Below, in pieces: positions 5,376 to 6,155 of a stretch of 6,155 nt of DNA (position 1 is its first letter; every line of letters begins with the position of its first letter). Source of the DNA: Spirochaetales bacterium (GTDB lineage: Bacteria > Spirochaetota > Spirochaetia > SZUA-6); assembly GCA_003233545.1 (NCBI GenBank), contig QILZ01000161.1, positions 1-6,155 on the forward strand, in the 5' to 3' direction. The translations under genes were made by a program, and so were the position numbers. Below the pieces are notes generated by a model. The model was not told where the DNA came from. It saw only the letters and a list, made by a program, of their open reading frames with translations, and searched no databases.

Positions 5376-6091
5376 ACACTCTCGCCATCGATACATCATC
5401 AGAGACCGTATCTATTGCTCTTCGTACGGATAATAAGATACTCACCGTTTCGCTTAAAGTCGGACTTAAGCATTCGGAAACACTTCTGCCCTGGATCGAC
5501 AGACTATTCCGGGAAGCAGAAATCGATGTGCAGTCCCTGTCTCTCGTAGTATGTTCCATCGGACCCGGTTCTTTTACCGGTCTCCGTATCGGCCTGTCAA
5601 CAGCCAAAGGAATTGTAATGGGTTCTGAAAGTGCCCTTGTCGGTGTATCCACTCTGGATTATCTGGCCGGCCGTTTTAACTTTTTTAAGGGAACCGTTGC
5701 ACCCGTAATAAATGCAAAAAAAAACAGATTCTATACCGCTTTCTATAATGGTGATAAACGTTTAACGGATTATCTCGATGTAAATGCGGCCGATTTTTTT
5801 ATAAATTTCGAAAAGCTGCAGGAGGTATGTCGATCAGAGCAGAAATACTGTAAATATCAACCCTGCCTGCTGTTAACCGGCCCGGATTGTGATATAATAT
5901 ACCGTTATTTAAAAGATAATTTACAGCATGCAAATACGGCAATGGACAGAGGTTTTCGATTTGCCGATGCTTATACACTGCTTAACATCGGTGAAAAACG
6001 CTTTAAGGAAACAGGAGGGGATAATCCTGCTGCCCTTGCCCCTCTCTATATAAGAAAAAGTGAAGCCGAAATAAAAATGTTTGGAGAATAA
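5372..6091 (+). CDS. tsaB: tRNA threonylcarbamoyladenosine biosynthesis protein TsaB (YeaZ)
   Basis: TsaB is the ASKHA-fold, catalytically inactive relative of TsaD that scaffolds the TsaB-TsaD-TsaE complex in t6A synthesis. The 239-aa length is typical. The N-terminus has LAIDTSSETVSIAL (4-17), then HSETLLPWID (34-43), the family hallmark GPGSFTGLRIG (64-74) and GVSTLDYLAG (91-100). NAKKNRFYTAFY (114-125) corresponds to the usual D-A-R-x-x-E-V-Y segment, with several differences. The end has APLYIRKSEAE (223-233). The start is TTG 5372, chosen because the protein must open with xNTLAIDTS and no in-frame ATG is available; the TTG overlaps the tsaE TGA stop (TTGA), so initiation is probably coupled. 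Cys residues at 153, 160, 165 and 173 cluster in the variable C-terminal half. An A9 run lies at 5716-5724 within the coding frame. Confidence 0.95.
   Translation: MNTLAIDTSSETVSIALRTDNKILTVSLKVGLKHSETLLPWIDRLFREAEIDVQSLSLVVCSIGPGSFTGLRIGLSTAKGIVMGSESALVGVSTLDYLAGRFNFFKGTVAPVINAKKNRFYTAFYNGDKRLTDYLDVNAADFFINFEKLQEVCRSEQKYCKYQPCLLLTGPDCDIIYRYLKDNLQHANTAMDRGFRFADAYTLLNIGEKRFKETGGDNPAALAPLYIRKSEAEIKMFGE
6083..6086 (+). promoter_or_regulatory. Ribosome binding site of the gene starting at 6098
   Basis: GGAG inside the last codons of tsaB, 11 bases before ATG 6098, supports a real gene start there and co-transcription with tsaB. Confidence 0.5.
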
Positions 6092-6097
6092 AGTACA

Positions 6098-6155
6098 ATG
6101 TCTGATGATCAGGAAATCGAGGAATTAGAAGAACTTGAGGAAATCGAAGAACTCG
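6098..6155 (+). CDS. Start of an unidentified gene with an acidic Glu-rich N-terminus (3' partial)
   Basis: The frame opens at ATG 6098, six bases after the tsaB stop and 11 bases after a GGAG, and stays open to the window edge (19 full codons). The visible peptide is MSDDQEIEELEELEEIEEL, made almost entirely of Glu with Leu or Ile every third residue. The DNA from 6119 to 6154 is an imperfect two-copy 18-base repeat encoding EELEEL then EEIEEL. Such a start suggests an acidic helical or disordered tail. It is too short to assign a family. Its spacing suggests it belongs to the tsaE-tsaB transcript. Confidence 0.7.
   Translation, partial: MSDDQEIEELEELEEIEEL

Overview
The window reads as part of a spirochaete chromosome (Spirochaetia, Treponema/Spirochaeta-like). 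The evidence is the FlaB-type flagellin tail at the left edge, the form of the long FliD with its N-terminus opening MSDISIPGVT, and a gene order that, from memory, resembles the Treponema pallidum stretch running from flaB through fliD to the TsaE and TsaB genes. Base composition is moderately AT-rich, and all recognised genes are on the + strand. No insertion sequence, phage gene, tRNA, rRNA or CRISPR array was seen; this looks like conserved core chromosome.

Layout. Positions 1-207 are the last 68 codons of a flagellin (flaB). A 130-base spacer follows, with a possible hairpin (241-271) and a strong intrinsic terminator (284-320). Next comes a flagellar cluster: flaG (338-682), fliD (781-2808), an unrecognised gene starting on the last base of the fliD stop codon (2808-3698), and a membrane-anchored PilZ/YcgR-like protein (3716-4837). 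The spacer at 4838-4952 is an operon boundary, with a weak terminator-like hairpin overlapping a good sigma-70-type promoter (TTGACC - 18 nt - TATATT). The t6A genes tsaE (4953-5375) and tsaB (5372-6091) follow with a four-base overlap. A further gene starts at 6098 and leaves the window after 19 codons; its visible N-terminus is extremely acidic and repetitive.

How the genes fit together. FlaB is the core subunit of the periplasmic flagellar filament and FliD caps that filament. FlaG is a small accessory protein associated with filament length or assembly. The orphan gene is probably translationally coupled to fliD and sits where many bacteria keep a flagellar export chaperone. The PilZ protein has intact c-di-GMP-binding motifs and is predicted to lie at the inner membrane, so it is a plausible second-messenger input to motility. 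TsaE and TsaB belong to the machinery making N6-threonylcarbamoyladenosine in tRNA and are neighbours of, not participants in, the flagellar system.

No wholly new multi-gene system is evident. The most interesting items are the fliD-coupled orphan protein with three repeat-like helical segments, the anchored PilZ protein in the cap cluster, an Asp-rich possible metal-binding loop in FliD, and the regulatory structure of the two spacers.
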